DNA of 58,808 bases. It comes from Planctomycetaceae bacterium. GTDB lineage: Bacteria > Planctomycetota > Planctomycetia > Pirellulales > Pirellulaceae. The position numbers and the translations under genes were made by a program. Below the pieces are notes generated by a model, which saw only the letters and a list, made by a program, of their open reading frames with translations, made no database searches and was not told the origin of the DNA. The stretch is taken from assembly GCA_005778405.1 (NCBI GenBank), contig SXOA01000110.1, positions 1 to 58,808 of the forward strand, read 5' to 3'. Below are positions 18,625-26,145 of the stretch, piece by piece; the first letter of the stretch is position 1, and each line of letters starts with the position of its first letter.

Positions 18625-19620
18625 TCAGTCTTCATTTGGATTTGGTGCTGGCTCATTGGGCTTCGCTGGATCGTCCAACTTGATGGGAGCCGGCTTGGGA
18701 ATTTCGTCCGGATCCAGGGCAAAGAACGACTCGAGCATTTCCTCGTTGTTCTCGCCCTCTTTTTCCAAGCCCCGCTTCTCGCCGCCGATGGCGGTGACAT
18801 GCCCCACCATCACTTTTCCGTACAGCACCACTCCCTTCATCCCGACGCCGAGTTCGTCTCCTTCGTCGAGTGTGTCCGCGACGGTTTCCTGTGCCGCAAC
18901 CCAAGCGATTTCCGCCAGAGATTTCTTGGCATCGTCGTCGAATTTCCGGTACTGGGGAACGTGCGTGATAAAGGCACAGCGGCCCTCGTGCAGCTCACAA
19001 TAAGTGACAAAGTTGCCGCCACTCAGCGAGAACCCCTTCTTCCCTTTGGTGAACAGTGCCTCCCGCAGGGTCTTCATCGTCTGGGCATATTCCTCGGCCA
19101 GCGCTTTGGCTTCCGGCGTGTTGCCGTGCGCGACCCCGTCATTGTCCGTATTGATCTTGTTATCCGCCGCCTTCAACCGCCCCGCCGGCGTATTTGCCAG
19201 CGCAGGATCAGGCTTGCCAAGGTCTTTGGGAGCGAGCGTCGCGAAAATGATAAATGCGGAGAACGCCAGCCCAAACAGCAGTGACGGATATCCAACCGCC
19301 AGCCCCCCAATCGCCAGCCCGCCCCCCGACAGCGTCCCGCCAGATTTGCTGATGCGGCTCAACGCGATGTGCCCCATGACAATTCCGGCCAGCGAAAGGA
19401 TGGCGGTCAGATAGGGAAAGCAGAGGCAGATGAATACGGGCGAGACAAGGCTCAAAAGCAAGCTGAACAGCGCCGACAGCGCCAAACTCGCCGGCTGCCG
19501 CGGAGGGGGCCCAAATCCGGTTCCTCCATACGGCTGGTTAGAAAAGGCCGCGTTCCCCGTTGGCGGGTTGTAGGCAAACGGGTTCGGGTTGTCGGGCAAA
19601 GGCGGAAACGAAGAGGACAC
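18625..19620 (-). CDS. DUF4190-like membrane protein with extracytoplasmic domain
   Basis: A 331-residue membrane protein starting at GTG 19620. A Pro/Asn-rich cytoplasmic N-terminus (residues 1-42) leads to a three-helix region (about 43-130) with GIVMGHIALSRISKSGG, the signature of DUF4190-type segments. A soluble C-terminal domain (about 150-300) contains SGGNFVTYCELHEGRCAFITHVPQYRKF in its centre, followed by an acidic, Pro-rich tail. Function unknown. It is followed after 14 bases by the S41 protease gene, so a shared role at the membrane is likely (inference). The ribosome-binding site is weak, so the exact start is uncertain. Confidence 0.8.
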   Translation of the reverse strand: MSSSFPPLPDNPNPFAYNPPTGNAAFSNQPYGGTGFGPPPRQPASLALSALFSLLLSLVSPVFICLCFPYLTAILSLAGIVMGHIALSRISKSGGTLSGGGLAIGGLAVGYPSLLFGLAFSAFIIFATLAPKDLGKPDPALANTPAGRLKAADNKINTDNDGVAHGNTPEAKALAEEYAQTMKTLREALFTKGKKGFSLSGGNFVTYCELHEGRCAFITHVPQYRKFDDDAKKSLAEIAWVAAQETVADTLDEGDELGVGMKGVVLYGKVMVGHVTAIGGEKRGLEKEGENNEEMLESFFALDPDEIPKPAPIKLDDPAKPNEPAPNPNED

Positions 19621-19683
19621 GGAAATGGGCTTTCGAAAGGGTTGCCGAAGAATGCTGAACTGCCGGGAATGTGCAACTATCGT

Positions 19684-19885
19684 TCATGACCCAGGCGGAT
19701 GCAATCGGCTGGCGAGAAATCCGTTTAGCTGACGCCAATCCGTGGGAAGCACTGATCGACCCGCCGCCTACTCAAAGAACCTTCCCACGCGAGAAGCAAA
19801 GCCGCTCGCAATGTCGGAATGGGCGAATTCGACATCAGCCCGGTGAACTTCGAGCCGGTCATGAGATGGGCCGGCTTTCTTTTAT
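19684..19885 (+). ncRNA. Candidate structured small RNA ending in an intrinsic terminator
   Basis: Between two minus-strand genes lies a plus-strand terminator: AGCCGG (19853-19858) / CCGGCT (19871-19876), then TTTCTTTT. No plus-strand gene precedes it. Upstream are a perfect 9-bp stem, CGTGGGAAG (19741-19749) / CTTCCCACG (19781-19789), and a smaller TGGCG/CGCCA stem just 5' of it. I could not match this to 6S, SRP, tmRNA or RNase P RNA. The 5' end is a guess. Confidence 0.35.
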
Positions 19886-19904
19886 GATACTCCGGCGCTG
19901 GGGC

Positions 19905-20231
19905 TTACCACCCCATAACCATATTGGACTCAATCACCTTCTTGGCAATTTCCAAATCGCTCCCCGTTTCATGCATATAGAGCCGAATGGCGTGCACTTT
20001 GTCGCCGGCCGCTTTGGAGAGGCAGTCGCGGGCCACGCCGCAAACATCCACCTTTTTGTTGGACAGGCCAAGGGCCCCCTTGGAAATCACCCAGGTATCG
20101 CGGGGGCGCTTCGTCATCCGCACGACCTTGTCATGCGGATACGCCTCTTTAACGACCGCGCCGGCCGCCGGCTCGTCGCTGGCCCAGGTGATGATGATGT
20201 GTGCGTCGGTTTCCACCTCGAAGAGCGGCAT
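19905..20231 (-). CDS. Conserved planctomycete protein with L7/L12-like C-terminal motif
   Basis: A 108-residue cytoplasmic protein of unknown function. From memory, related proteins ending in ESNM.xGW are common in planctomycetes. The N-terminal half (residues 1-70) is a small alpha/beta unit with conserved-looking tryptophans. The C-terminal part, KVHAIRLYMHETGSDLEIAK, resembles the bL7/L12 C-terminal pattern (K..IK.VRE.TG..L.EAK). That resemblance is visual only. ATG 20231 has GGAAGGAG 6 bases upstream, a strong ribosome-binding site suggesting high expression. A stable GC-rich hairpin lies 36-63 bases before the start. Confidence 0.75.
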   Translation of the reverse strand: MPLFEVETDAHIIITWASDEPAAGAVVKEAYPHDKVVRMTKRPRDTWVISKGALGLSNKKVDVCGVARDCLSKAAGDKVHAIRLYMHETGSDLEIAKKVIESNMVMGW

Positions 20232-20266
20232 AGAAAACTCCTTCCCTCAAAGGGCTCACGGGGAGT

Positions 20267-20393
20267 CACCAGCCAGGCGCGAGCCCGGCTGGTGGCATGA
20301 AGAAAAAAGAAAACACAAGAGAGGAGTGACGACTCTGGCCGCTCGCAGCACACGGGGTGTTGCGGAAAGCAACATGCCGGGAGCGAGCGGCCA
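20267..20393. repeat. Two strong hairpins in the 20232-20551 intergenic stretch
   Basis: Hairpin 1: CACCAGCC (20267-20274) / GGCTGGTG (20287-20294) plus an inner GGC/GCC around a GCGA tetraloop. Hairpin 2: TGGCCGCTCGC (20336-20346) / GCGAGCGGCCA (20383-20393), 11 perfect bp, with an inner TGTTGC/GCAACA stem. They lie between a terminator and the next minus-strand start. They may be leader structures, REP-type elements or both. The remainder of the stretch shows nothing I can name. Confidence 0.6.
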
Positions 20394-20517
20394 AGACTGA
20401 CCGTCAGCGTCACTGCCTGAATCTACCACGATGCAGCCTCGAAAACGGGCTGAAGTGAACGAACAACTCTCACACCGGTCAGCATGCCCCAAAGCACTCC
20501 GTTTGGCAAGTGGGAAG

Positions 20518-20551
20518 TTAAAAAACACGCCCTTGCACACTGGGGAAGGGC
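20518..20551 (-). terminator. Rho-independent terminator, minus strand
   Basis: On the minus strand GCCCTT (20551-20546) pairs with AAGGGC (20534-20529), then a run of T (complement of AAAAAA at 20520-20525). It begins right after the stop codon of the 20552-21295 gene, so that gene ends its own transcript. Confidence 0.8.
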
Positions 20552-21295
20552 CTAGCTGATCGCAATCGTCTGTTGCAGCGGGCGGAGCACATTCTCCACG
20601 ATGTAGTTATCGATGATGTCTCGGCACACATCCGCCAAGCGGTTCATCGCCGAGACAAACGTCTCGCCGCTTTGCAAGCTGCCGTAGCGGCGGGCAGTGA
20701 AATACACGCTCAGTTGCTCCTCCGGATACTCCTTCATCCTCACGTGATACGCACTGGTTCGGCTCTCAATCGACAGCCGGCACTGCGTGCGGCATTCCTC
20801 GTCGAGGGCAAACTGGATGGAGGGCTCGGCCGCCAGAATGGTCGCTCCCGGCATGTGGGTCATCTTCTCGAACGCCGGAAGGATTCCCAAAGCATCCGCC
20901 AGCAGCTGATTGTGATTGCCGCGAAAAATGAAGTCGAATCCGTACATGACGTTGAGCGACTCGCAGTCCAGCGGACTCATCGACAAGGTGTAAGGAACCA
21001 GGTCTAGAATCAGGGCGTGCTGCTTCAGGGCCTCTTCGGGGTTCGGCGGATTCACATACCCCGAACAAACTCGACGATTTTCGATGCTCGCCCAGCGGTA
21101 TTCTCCCTTGTCCTTGTCCTCTTCCAGCACAAACTCTCCGCGCTCGCGGCTGCAAAAGTTCTTCATGCTGGGATAGGACTTTTTCACCTGCTCGAAGTAG
21201 TGTAGCACCGTCTCGCGGCTTTGCGGCAACTCCATCTCCGTGTTGAGATTCATGTTGACGTAGTAATCGTCACTCACGGAGTTGTACCGGCCCAT
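20552..21295 (-). CDS. Conserved planctomycete protein of unknown function
   Basis: A 247-residue protein with no signal peptide or membrane segment. I recognise the pattern (N-terminal YNSVSDDYYVNMNLNTEMEL, then FCSRERGEFVLEEDK, SPLDCESLNVMYGFDF, EECRTQCRLSIESRT) as a family recurring in planctomycetes, with no function known to me. It is soluble, acidic and rich in Glu/Asp and Tyr. ATG 21295 is preferred: AAAGGAA lies 6 bases upstream, and the 46 upstream residues to 21433 fall in the promoter region. Transcribed alone from a divergent promoter shared with ogt, and closed by its own terminator. Confidence 0.8.
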   Translation of the reverse strand: MGRYNSVSDDYYVNMNLNTEMELPQSRETVLHYFEQVKKSYPSMKNFCSRERGEFVLEEDKDKGEYRWASIENRRVCSGYVNPPNPEEALKQHALILDLVPYTLSMSPLDCESLNVMYGFDFIFRGNHNQLLADALGILPAFEKMTHMPGATILAAEPSIQFALDEECRTQCRLSIESRTSAYHVRMKEYPEEQLSVYFTARRYGSLQSGETFVSAMNRLADVCRDIIDNYIVENVLRPLQQTIAIS

Positions 21296-21347
21296 GCGTT
21301 GTTCCTTTCGCTGGTCGAGCGGCTGTTTTGCCCCGTGGCCAATCTTG

Positions 21348-21426
21348 TATACTGACCGTGTGCCGAGGGATCTTGGGCTGGCAATCCTGGCGAGAGCCCG
21401 CGCGGCACGGCAACTATCAGTATAAT
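21348..21426. promoter_or_regulatory. Divergent promoter pair with mirrored TCAGTATA boxes
   Basis: TATACTGA (21348-21355) is the exact reverse complement of TCAGTATA (21417-21424). On the plus strand the box reads TCAGTATAAT, with TATAAT at 21421-21426, facing ogt. On the minus strand it reads TCAGTATACA, facing the 20552-21295 gene. Both are plausible -10 elements; the -35 boxes are poor. Confidence 0.5.
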
Positions 21427-21479
21427 TTGCCAAGTTGCAGTTTCAAAAGGGGTCTGGTTTTTCAGAAGGAGTCATTCAG

Positions 21480-22109
21480 ATGGCAACCACAACGGTGAAA
21501 AGTTCCAGCCAGGGAGCCGTAGGAGAGACCGCCAAATCAGTTTTTGGTTCGCGAAACGCTCGCGAGTTGGAAGCATGTTGTGCCTTTCCAACCGACCTGG
21601 GGGCAATGGCCCTCTCCTGGCGCGACAACCTCGTGACCCGAATCTCCATTGGACACCGCTCCGAAGCCGCCGCTCTTGCCGCGCTTTCGTCGCAGAATGC
21701 CGAGCCGACAAGGAATCCGCCAGTGTTTGTCCAGGAACTCGTCCAAAGGCTGCAATCCTATGCAGCCGGCGATAATACAGTCTCGTTTGCCGACGTTCCG
21801 CTCGAGCTATCCCATCTCAGCCCATTCCAAAGGAAAGTCGTTGACCGCTGCCGCCGCATTGCCGCGGGGGACACTCGCACCTACGGCAAGATCGCCGACC
21901 TCGCCGGCTTTCCAGGGGCGGCCAGGGCCGTTGGTTCCGTGATGTCCAGCAACCGCTATCCCATCGTCATCCCCTGCCACCGCGTCGTCGGCTCATCCGG
22001 CTCCCTGGGTGGTTTTTCCGCGCCGCAAGGCATCAGCCTCAAACAGCGGATGCTGGCACTGGAAGGCGTAGCGATCAAGTCCACCAGCCGCTCGCGCAAG
22101 CCCAAATAG
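21480..22109 (+). CDS. ogt: Methylated-DNA-protein-cysteine methyltransferase
   Basis: Repairs O6-alkylguanine by transferring the alkyl group to its own cysteine. The product is 209 residues. The C-terminal catalytic domain (about 110-200) has SPFQRKVVDRCRRI, TYGKIADLAG, the helix-turn-helix region AARAVGSVMSSN, and the acceptor site IPCHRVVGSSGSLGGFS with Cys166. The N-terminal ribonuclease-H-like region (about 20-100) is weakly conserved, as usual. ATG 21480 has AGAAGGA 9 bases upstream; the frame is open to 21435 but lies in the promoter. It precedes the two tRNA genes. Confidence 0.92.
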   Translation: MATTTVKSSSQGAVGETAKSVFGSRNARELEACCAFPTDLGAMALSWRDNLVTRISIGHRSEAAALAALSSQNAEPTRNPPVFVQELVQRLQSYAAGDNTVSFADVPLELSHLSPFQRKVVDRCRRIAAGDTRTYGKIADLAGFPGAARAVGSVMSSNRYPIVIPCHRVVGSSGSLGGFSAPQGISLKQRMLALEGVAIKSTSRSRKPK

Positions 22110-22136
22110 GCCATCAGCTTGCATCCGTGAACCGCC

Positions 22137-22164
22137 TTGACACTCCCCGTGTCTCTCCTAAGAT
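22137..22164 (+). promoter_or_regulatory. Predicted sigma70-type promoter of tRNA-Arg
   Basis: TTGACA (22137-22142), a 16-base spacer and TAAGAT (22159-22164). The -35 is a perfect consensus match. The tRNA-Arg gene begins 40 bases beyond the -10. The tRNA-Leu and possibly deoA could be read from the same promoter. Confidence 0.7.
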
Positions 22165-22204
22165 TACAGACACGCCTGGGCCTGCTGTTTTGTGCTCCCA
22201 TCGC

Positions 22205-22278
<74 letters not shown>

Positions 22279-22335
22279 CTTTTTTCTCTGCCCCATCCCT
22301 GGGGTCATCCTCAAAACGGCCCGGACTTCCCACTA

Positions 22336-22417
<82 letters not shown>

Positions 22418-22471
22418 CTGTTCGTGGTTCAAGCTGCCAGCTTGTCCGAATCACCCTGAAGGGCCGCTCTC

Positions 22472-23761
22472 GTGAATGCCGCGGCGATGATTGCCAGAAA
22501 GCGGGACGGCGCGGAACATTCATCCGCCGAGATTCGCTGGCTCATTGAACGGTACACGGCCGGCGAATTACCCGATTATCAAATGTCGGCCTGGGCGATG
22601 GCCGTGTTTCTCCGCGGGATGAGCGTGGCGGAAACCGCGGCTCTGACCCAAAGTATGCTAGCCTCGGGGACGACTCTTTCCTGGAGCGATGGCCCTGCGG
22701 TGGTGGACAAGCATTCGACAGGCGGTATTGGCGACAAGACCTCGCTGATCATCGCCCCGTTGCTGGCAAGTTGCGGATTGCGAGTGCCGATGCTTTCCGG
22801 GCGCGGGCTGGGTGCAACTGGGGGGACGCTCGACAAGCTGGAAGCGATTCCCGGCTACCGCACCGATCTTTCGCTGGTGGAGATCACGCGAGTCGTGGAC
22901 CAGGTCGGCTGCGTGATCACTGGAGCGTCCGCGGAGCTCGCGCCGGCGGATCGAAAACTGTACGCGCTGCGGGATGTAACCGGAACCGTTCCTTCCATTC
23001 CGCTCATCACGGCCAGCATCATGAGCAAGAAGCTGGCGGAAGGCCCCAGCGCGCTGGTGCTCGACGTGAAATTCGGTTCCGGGGCTTTCATGAAGTCGCT
23101 GGAGAAGGCTCGTGAGCTCGCGCGGTCCCTGGTGGCGACGGGTACACGCATGGGAGTCGCCACGACCGCCCTCATCACGGACATGAACCAGCCGCTGGGA
23201 CGCCTGGCGGGCAATGCCGTGGAGGTTGATGAGTCGCTGGATGTGCTGCGCGGCTCGGGGCCGGCGGATGTCCGGGAGCTCTCGCTGGCGCTCGCCGCGG
23301 AAATCTTGGTTTCCGCCAAGTCCGCTCCCACACTCAGCACAGCCAGGAGCGTCCTGGAAAAGTGCCTGGCCAGCGGAGCGGCGTACGAAAGGTTCCGCCA
23401 GATGGTTGCCGAGCAAGGTGGCAACCTGGATGCACCTCGGCCGCGCGCCGCTGCTTTTATCATCGAAAGCCCAACCGCCGGCTTTCTGGCAGCCGTGGAC
23501 GCCGAAGCCATCGGCTACGCCATCATTGAGCTGGGAGGGGGCCGAAAGAAGCTCGGACAATCCATTGATCTCGCGGTCGGGATTGAAATGCTCGTCCGGG
23601 TCGGCGACCGCATCGAGCGCGATCAGCCTCTGATTCGAGTCTTCGCCAGGCCGCCGGAACAGCAAGAGACTCGCCACCAACTCCTCTCAGCTTTAACTAT
23701 TACTCCGGCAGCAGCGTCACCCTGGCCGCTCATCGTGGAGAGAATCACGGAGACCCTATGA
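22472..23761 (+). CDS. deoA: Thymidine / pyrimidine-nucleoside phosphorylase
   Basis: Phosphorolyses (deoxy)uridine and thymidine to base and (deoxy)ribose-1-phosphate. The product is 429 residues. Family signatures: MIARKRDGAEHS at the N-terminus, phosphate-binding KHSTGGIGDKTSL, PYNP signature SGRGLGATGGTLDKLEAIPG, ITASIMSKKLAEG and VLDVKFGSGAFM. GTG 22472 is chosen because GAAGGG lies 8 bases upstream; an in-frame ATG at 22487 is possible. Its stop overlaps the start of cdd (ATGA), so the two are translationally coupled. Whether it prefers thymidine only or all pyrimidine nucleosides cannot be told. Confidence 0.94.
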   Translation: MNAAAMIARKRDGAEHSSAEIRWLIERYTAGELPDYQMSAWAMAVFLRGMSVAETAALTQSMLASGTTLSWSDGPAVVDKHSTGGIGDKTSLIIAPLLASCGLRVPMLSGRGLGATGGTLDKLEAIPGYRTDLSLVEITRVVDQVGCVITGASAELAPADRKLYALRDVTGTVPSIPLITASIMSKKLAEGPSALVLDVKFGSGAFMKSLEKARELARSLVATGTRMGVATTALITDMNQPLGRLAGNAVEVDESLDVLRGSGPADVRELSLALAAEILVSAKSAPTLSTARSVLEKCLASGAAYERFRQMVAEQGGNLDAPRPRAAAFIIESPTAGFLAAVDAEAIGYAIIELGGGRKKLGQSIDLAVGIEMLVRVGDRIERDQPLIRVFARPPEQQETRHQLLSALTITPAAASPWPLIVERITETL

Positions 23762-24141
23762 TCGATCCGCAGATGCTGGTTCGCGCCGCCCTGGAAGCTC
23801 GCCTCAGGGCCTACGCCCCTTATTCCAAGTTTCTCGTGGGAGCGGCTTTGCTATCCGAATCCGATCAGCTCTTCACGGGCTGCAACGTGGAGAACGCCTC
23901 GTATGGAATGACCGTCTGCGCGGAAAGAGTGGCGGTGTTCAAGGCAGTGTCCGAAGGCCAGACGAAATTCACGGCCCTGGCCCTGGCCACAGCCGGTGGA
24001 TTCACCCCCTGCGGCGGCTGCCTGCAGGTGCTGGCGGAATTCTGTGACAACCTGCCGATTTACGTGGTGAATGTCGGGGTTGGCGAGCAATTCTCCGTGC
24101 TGAACTTCAGCGACCTTCTCCCGAGGCGGTTTCGACTCTGA
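23758..24141 (+). CDS. cdd: Cytidine deaminase
   Basis: Hydrolytically deaminates cytidine and deoxycytidine to (deoxy)uridine, feeding DeoA. The product is 127 residues, of the small tetrameric type. Zn site: Cys54 and catalytic Glu56 in VCAER, Cys85 and Cys88 in TPCGGC. N-terminal AYAPYSKFLVGAALL and CNVENASYG are typical. Starts within the deoA stop (ATGA). Its 3' 291 bases are overlapped on the opposite strand by the nupC reading frame. Confidence 0.94.
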   Translation: MIDPQMLVRAALEARLRAYAPYSKFLVGAALLSESDQLFTGCNVENASYGMTVCAERVAVFKAVSEGQTKFTALALATAGGFTPCGGCLQVLAEFCDNLPIYVVNVGVGEQFSVLNFSDLLPRRFRL

Positions 24142-25371
24142 GTCGGGAGCCTTTTCCACCAGCAACACTCCCGCCACACAGGCCGTCATGCAGCAGGCCA
24201 AAGTCCCGCCGAGCATGGCCCGCAGCCCCAGCGACGCCAGGTCGCCGCGGCGGGAAGGTGCCATGGCCCCAATGCCCCCAATCTGAATGCCAATCGAGCC
24301 GAAGTTGGAAAATCCGCACAAGGCATAAGCCAGGATGACTTGCGTCCGTTCGCTCAAAGCATAAGGCTGGCCGGTTTTGTTCCACTCGGACAGTCGTTCA
24401 TAGGCGATGAATTCGTTGGCAACCATCTTCAGGCCGAGCAACTCGCCGGCCGGGCGGCACTCATCCCACCGGACTCCCATGCACCAGGCCAGCGGCGCGA
24501 AGGCCAGCCCCAGCAGCAACTCCAGCGACCACGTCTGGCCAAAGAGTTTTCCCAGCTGGCCGATGCCCAGGTTGAAGACCGCGATGATCGCCAGAAACGC
24601 CAGCAGCATGGCCGCGACGTTGAGAGCCAGCTTGAGCCCTTCCGACGCTCCCTCCGCCGCCGCCTCAATGATGTTCCGGGCGTCGATTTTCACTTCCGTT
24701 TTGACCACGCCGCGGGTCAGCGGCTCTTCGGTTTCAGGTTGCAGGATTTTGGCAATCAAGAGGCCGGCGGGCGCGGAAAGCACGGAAGCCGTAATCAGAT
24801 GGCCGGCGTTGATTCCCATGCCCACGTAGGCCGCGAGCACGCCCCCGGCGATCGAGGCGAAGCCGCCAATCATCACGGCCATCAACTCGGAGCGGGTCAT
24901 CGTTTCCACGTAGGGGCGGACGACGAGAGGGGCTTCGGTCTGCCCCACGAAGACGTTGGCCGCGGCGGCCAGGCTCTCCGCCCCGGAGAGGTTCATCGTT
25001 TTCTGCATCACCCAGGCCATTCCCCAGACGACGGCCTGCATCACCTTCAAGTAGTAGAGGATCGACATCAATGCGGAGACGAAAATGATCGTGGGCAAAA
25101 TGCGAAAGGCAAAGTAGTGTTCACGAAAGCCCTTGCCAAACACGAACTCCGAACCGGCATCCACGCAGTCGAGCATGGAGGTGACCAGATCGCCTAGCAG
25201 CGCGAATGAACCGCGGCCGGCAGCCGTGTTCAGCATCAGGGCCGCCAGCGCGAATTGCATCAGGGTGCCAACCAGGACAATCCGCCAGGGGAACCGCCGG
25301 CGATTGGAGCTGAGCAGCACGGCCAGGAGGATCATCACCGCGTAGCCGAAGAGACTGATCCAGCGTTCCAT
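23851..25371 (-). CDS. nupC: Concentrative nucleoside transporter with antisense-overlapping tail
   Basis: Ion-coupled nucleoside importer (CNT family), 506 residues as read. The first 405 or so residues are typical: N-terminal TM helices, VFVGQTEAPLVVRPYVETMTRSELMAVMIGGFASIAGGVLAAY (in pieces), VANEFIAYERL and YALCGFSNFGSIGIQIGG. After VLLVEKAPDSESKP the frame continues for about 95 residues of hydrophilic sequence that is the antisense of cdd. CNT proteins usually end about here. A one-base shift after VEKAP would reach a stop at 24107. So this is either a lost stop, a real tail, or a sequencing indel. upp lies 33 bases upstream in the same operon. Confidence 0.88.
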   Translation of the reverse strand: MERWISLFGYAVMILLAVLLSSNRRRFPWRIVLVGTLMQFALAALMLNTAAGRGSFALLGDLVTSMLDCVDAGSEFVFGKGFREHYFAFRILPTIIFVSALMSILYYLKVMQAVVWGMAWVMQKTMNLSGAESLAAAANVFVGQTEAPLVVRPYVETMTRSELMAVMIGGFASIAGGVLAAYVGMGINAGHLITASVLSAPAGLLIAKILQPETEEPLTRGVVKTEVKIDARNIIEAAAEGASEGLKLALNVAAMLLAFLAIIAVFNLGIGQLGKLFGQTWSLELLLGLAFAPLAWCMGVRWDECRPAGELLGLKMVANEFIAYERLSEWNKTGQPYALSERTQVILAYALCGFSNFGSIGIQIGGIGAMAPSRRGDLASLGLRAMLGGTLACCMTACVAGVLLVEKAPDSESKPPREKVAEVQHGELLANPDIHHVNRQVVTEFRQHLQAAAAGGESTGCGQGQGREFRLAFGHCLEHRHSFRADGHSIRGVLHVAAREELIGFG

Positions 25372-25404
25372 GACATTTCCTTTCGCTTCCAGAGGAGGCG
25401 CTGA

Positions 25405-26046
25405 CTACCGCCGTGTGCGGGGAAGCGTGCTGAAGATGCGGTCGCCGGCATCACCCAGGCCGGGGACGATGAATTTGTGCTGATTGAGGTCGGGGTCGAT
25501 AGCACAGACATAGAGCTGCGCCTCCGGGAATTCGGCGAGCAGCGCTTCCACACCGGGCCGTGCGGCGATGAGCGAGCAAACCTTCAGCCGCCCCACGCCC
25601 CATTTCCGCAAAGCGGCGAGCGCTGCCATCACCGACCCTCCGGTGGCCAGCATCGGATCGAGGACGATGGCGACATCCACCGGTTCGTCGGCGGGGAGCT
25701 TGCGGTAATACTCCACCGGCAGGGCCGTCGCTTCGTCCCGATAGAGCCCCAGGTGCCAGACCTCTGCTTCGGGGAGCAGATCGAGCACCGGATCGACCAT
25801 CCCCAGGCCGGCCCGAAGAATCGGCACCAGGCCAACGCGCGCGTCCAAGCGGACGGCAGCAGCTGCCGCCAGCGGAGTCTGCACCGGCGCGGCCGCCAGC
25901 GGCAAGTCGCGCGTGGCCTCATACGCCACCAGCGCCGCCAAGCGGTGCGCGAGCCGCCGGAATTCCGCAGGGGGCGTGGTCGCATCGCGCAGGCCGCGGA
26001 GATGATGCTGTACGAGCGGATGGTCGACAACCAGGCAGCGCGCCAT
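25405..26046 (-). CDS. upp: Uracil phosphoribosyltransferase
   Basis: Converts uracil and PRPP to UMP, the last salvage step after DeoA. The product is 213 residues. Features: RLAALVAYEATRDLPL, VPILRAGLGMVDPVLDLLP, the PRPP loop VLDPMLATGGSV and the uracil-binding C-terminus GLGDAGDRIFST. ATG 26046 has AGGAGGA 7 bases upstream; the longer frame to 26139 adds 31 unrelated residues. It is followed by nupC on the same strand, and this pair faces deoA-cdd. Confidence 0.94.
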   Translation of the reverse strand: MARCLVVDHPLVQHHLRGLRDATTPPAEFRRLAHRLAALVAYEATRDLPLAAAPVQTPLAAAAAVRLDARVGLVPILRAGLGMVDPVLDLLPEAEVWHLGLYRDEATALPVEYYRKLPADEPVDVAIVLDPMLATGGSVMAALAALRKWGVGRLKVCSLIAARPGVEALLAEFPEAQLYVCAIDPDLNQHKFIVPGLGDAGDRIFSTLPRTRR

Positions 26047-26145
26047 GGAAAATCCTCCTGCTAGAGATGCCAGGGGCTGAATGAGCCGCGTGCATTCTAC
26101 ACGAGGATTCCCAAGAGGATGGCCTTCTCGGCCAACCATGTTTGA

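Noticed and set aside
19684..19885. 6S, SRP or RNase P RNA
   Set aside because: I looked for their hallmark conserved segments and found none, so the region is listed only as an unassigned candidate.
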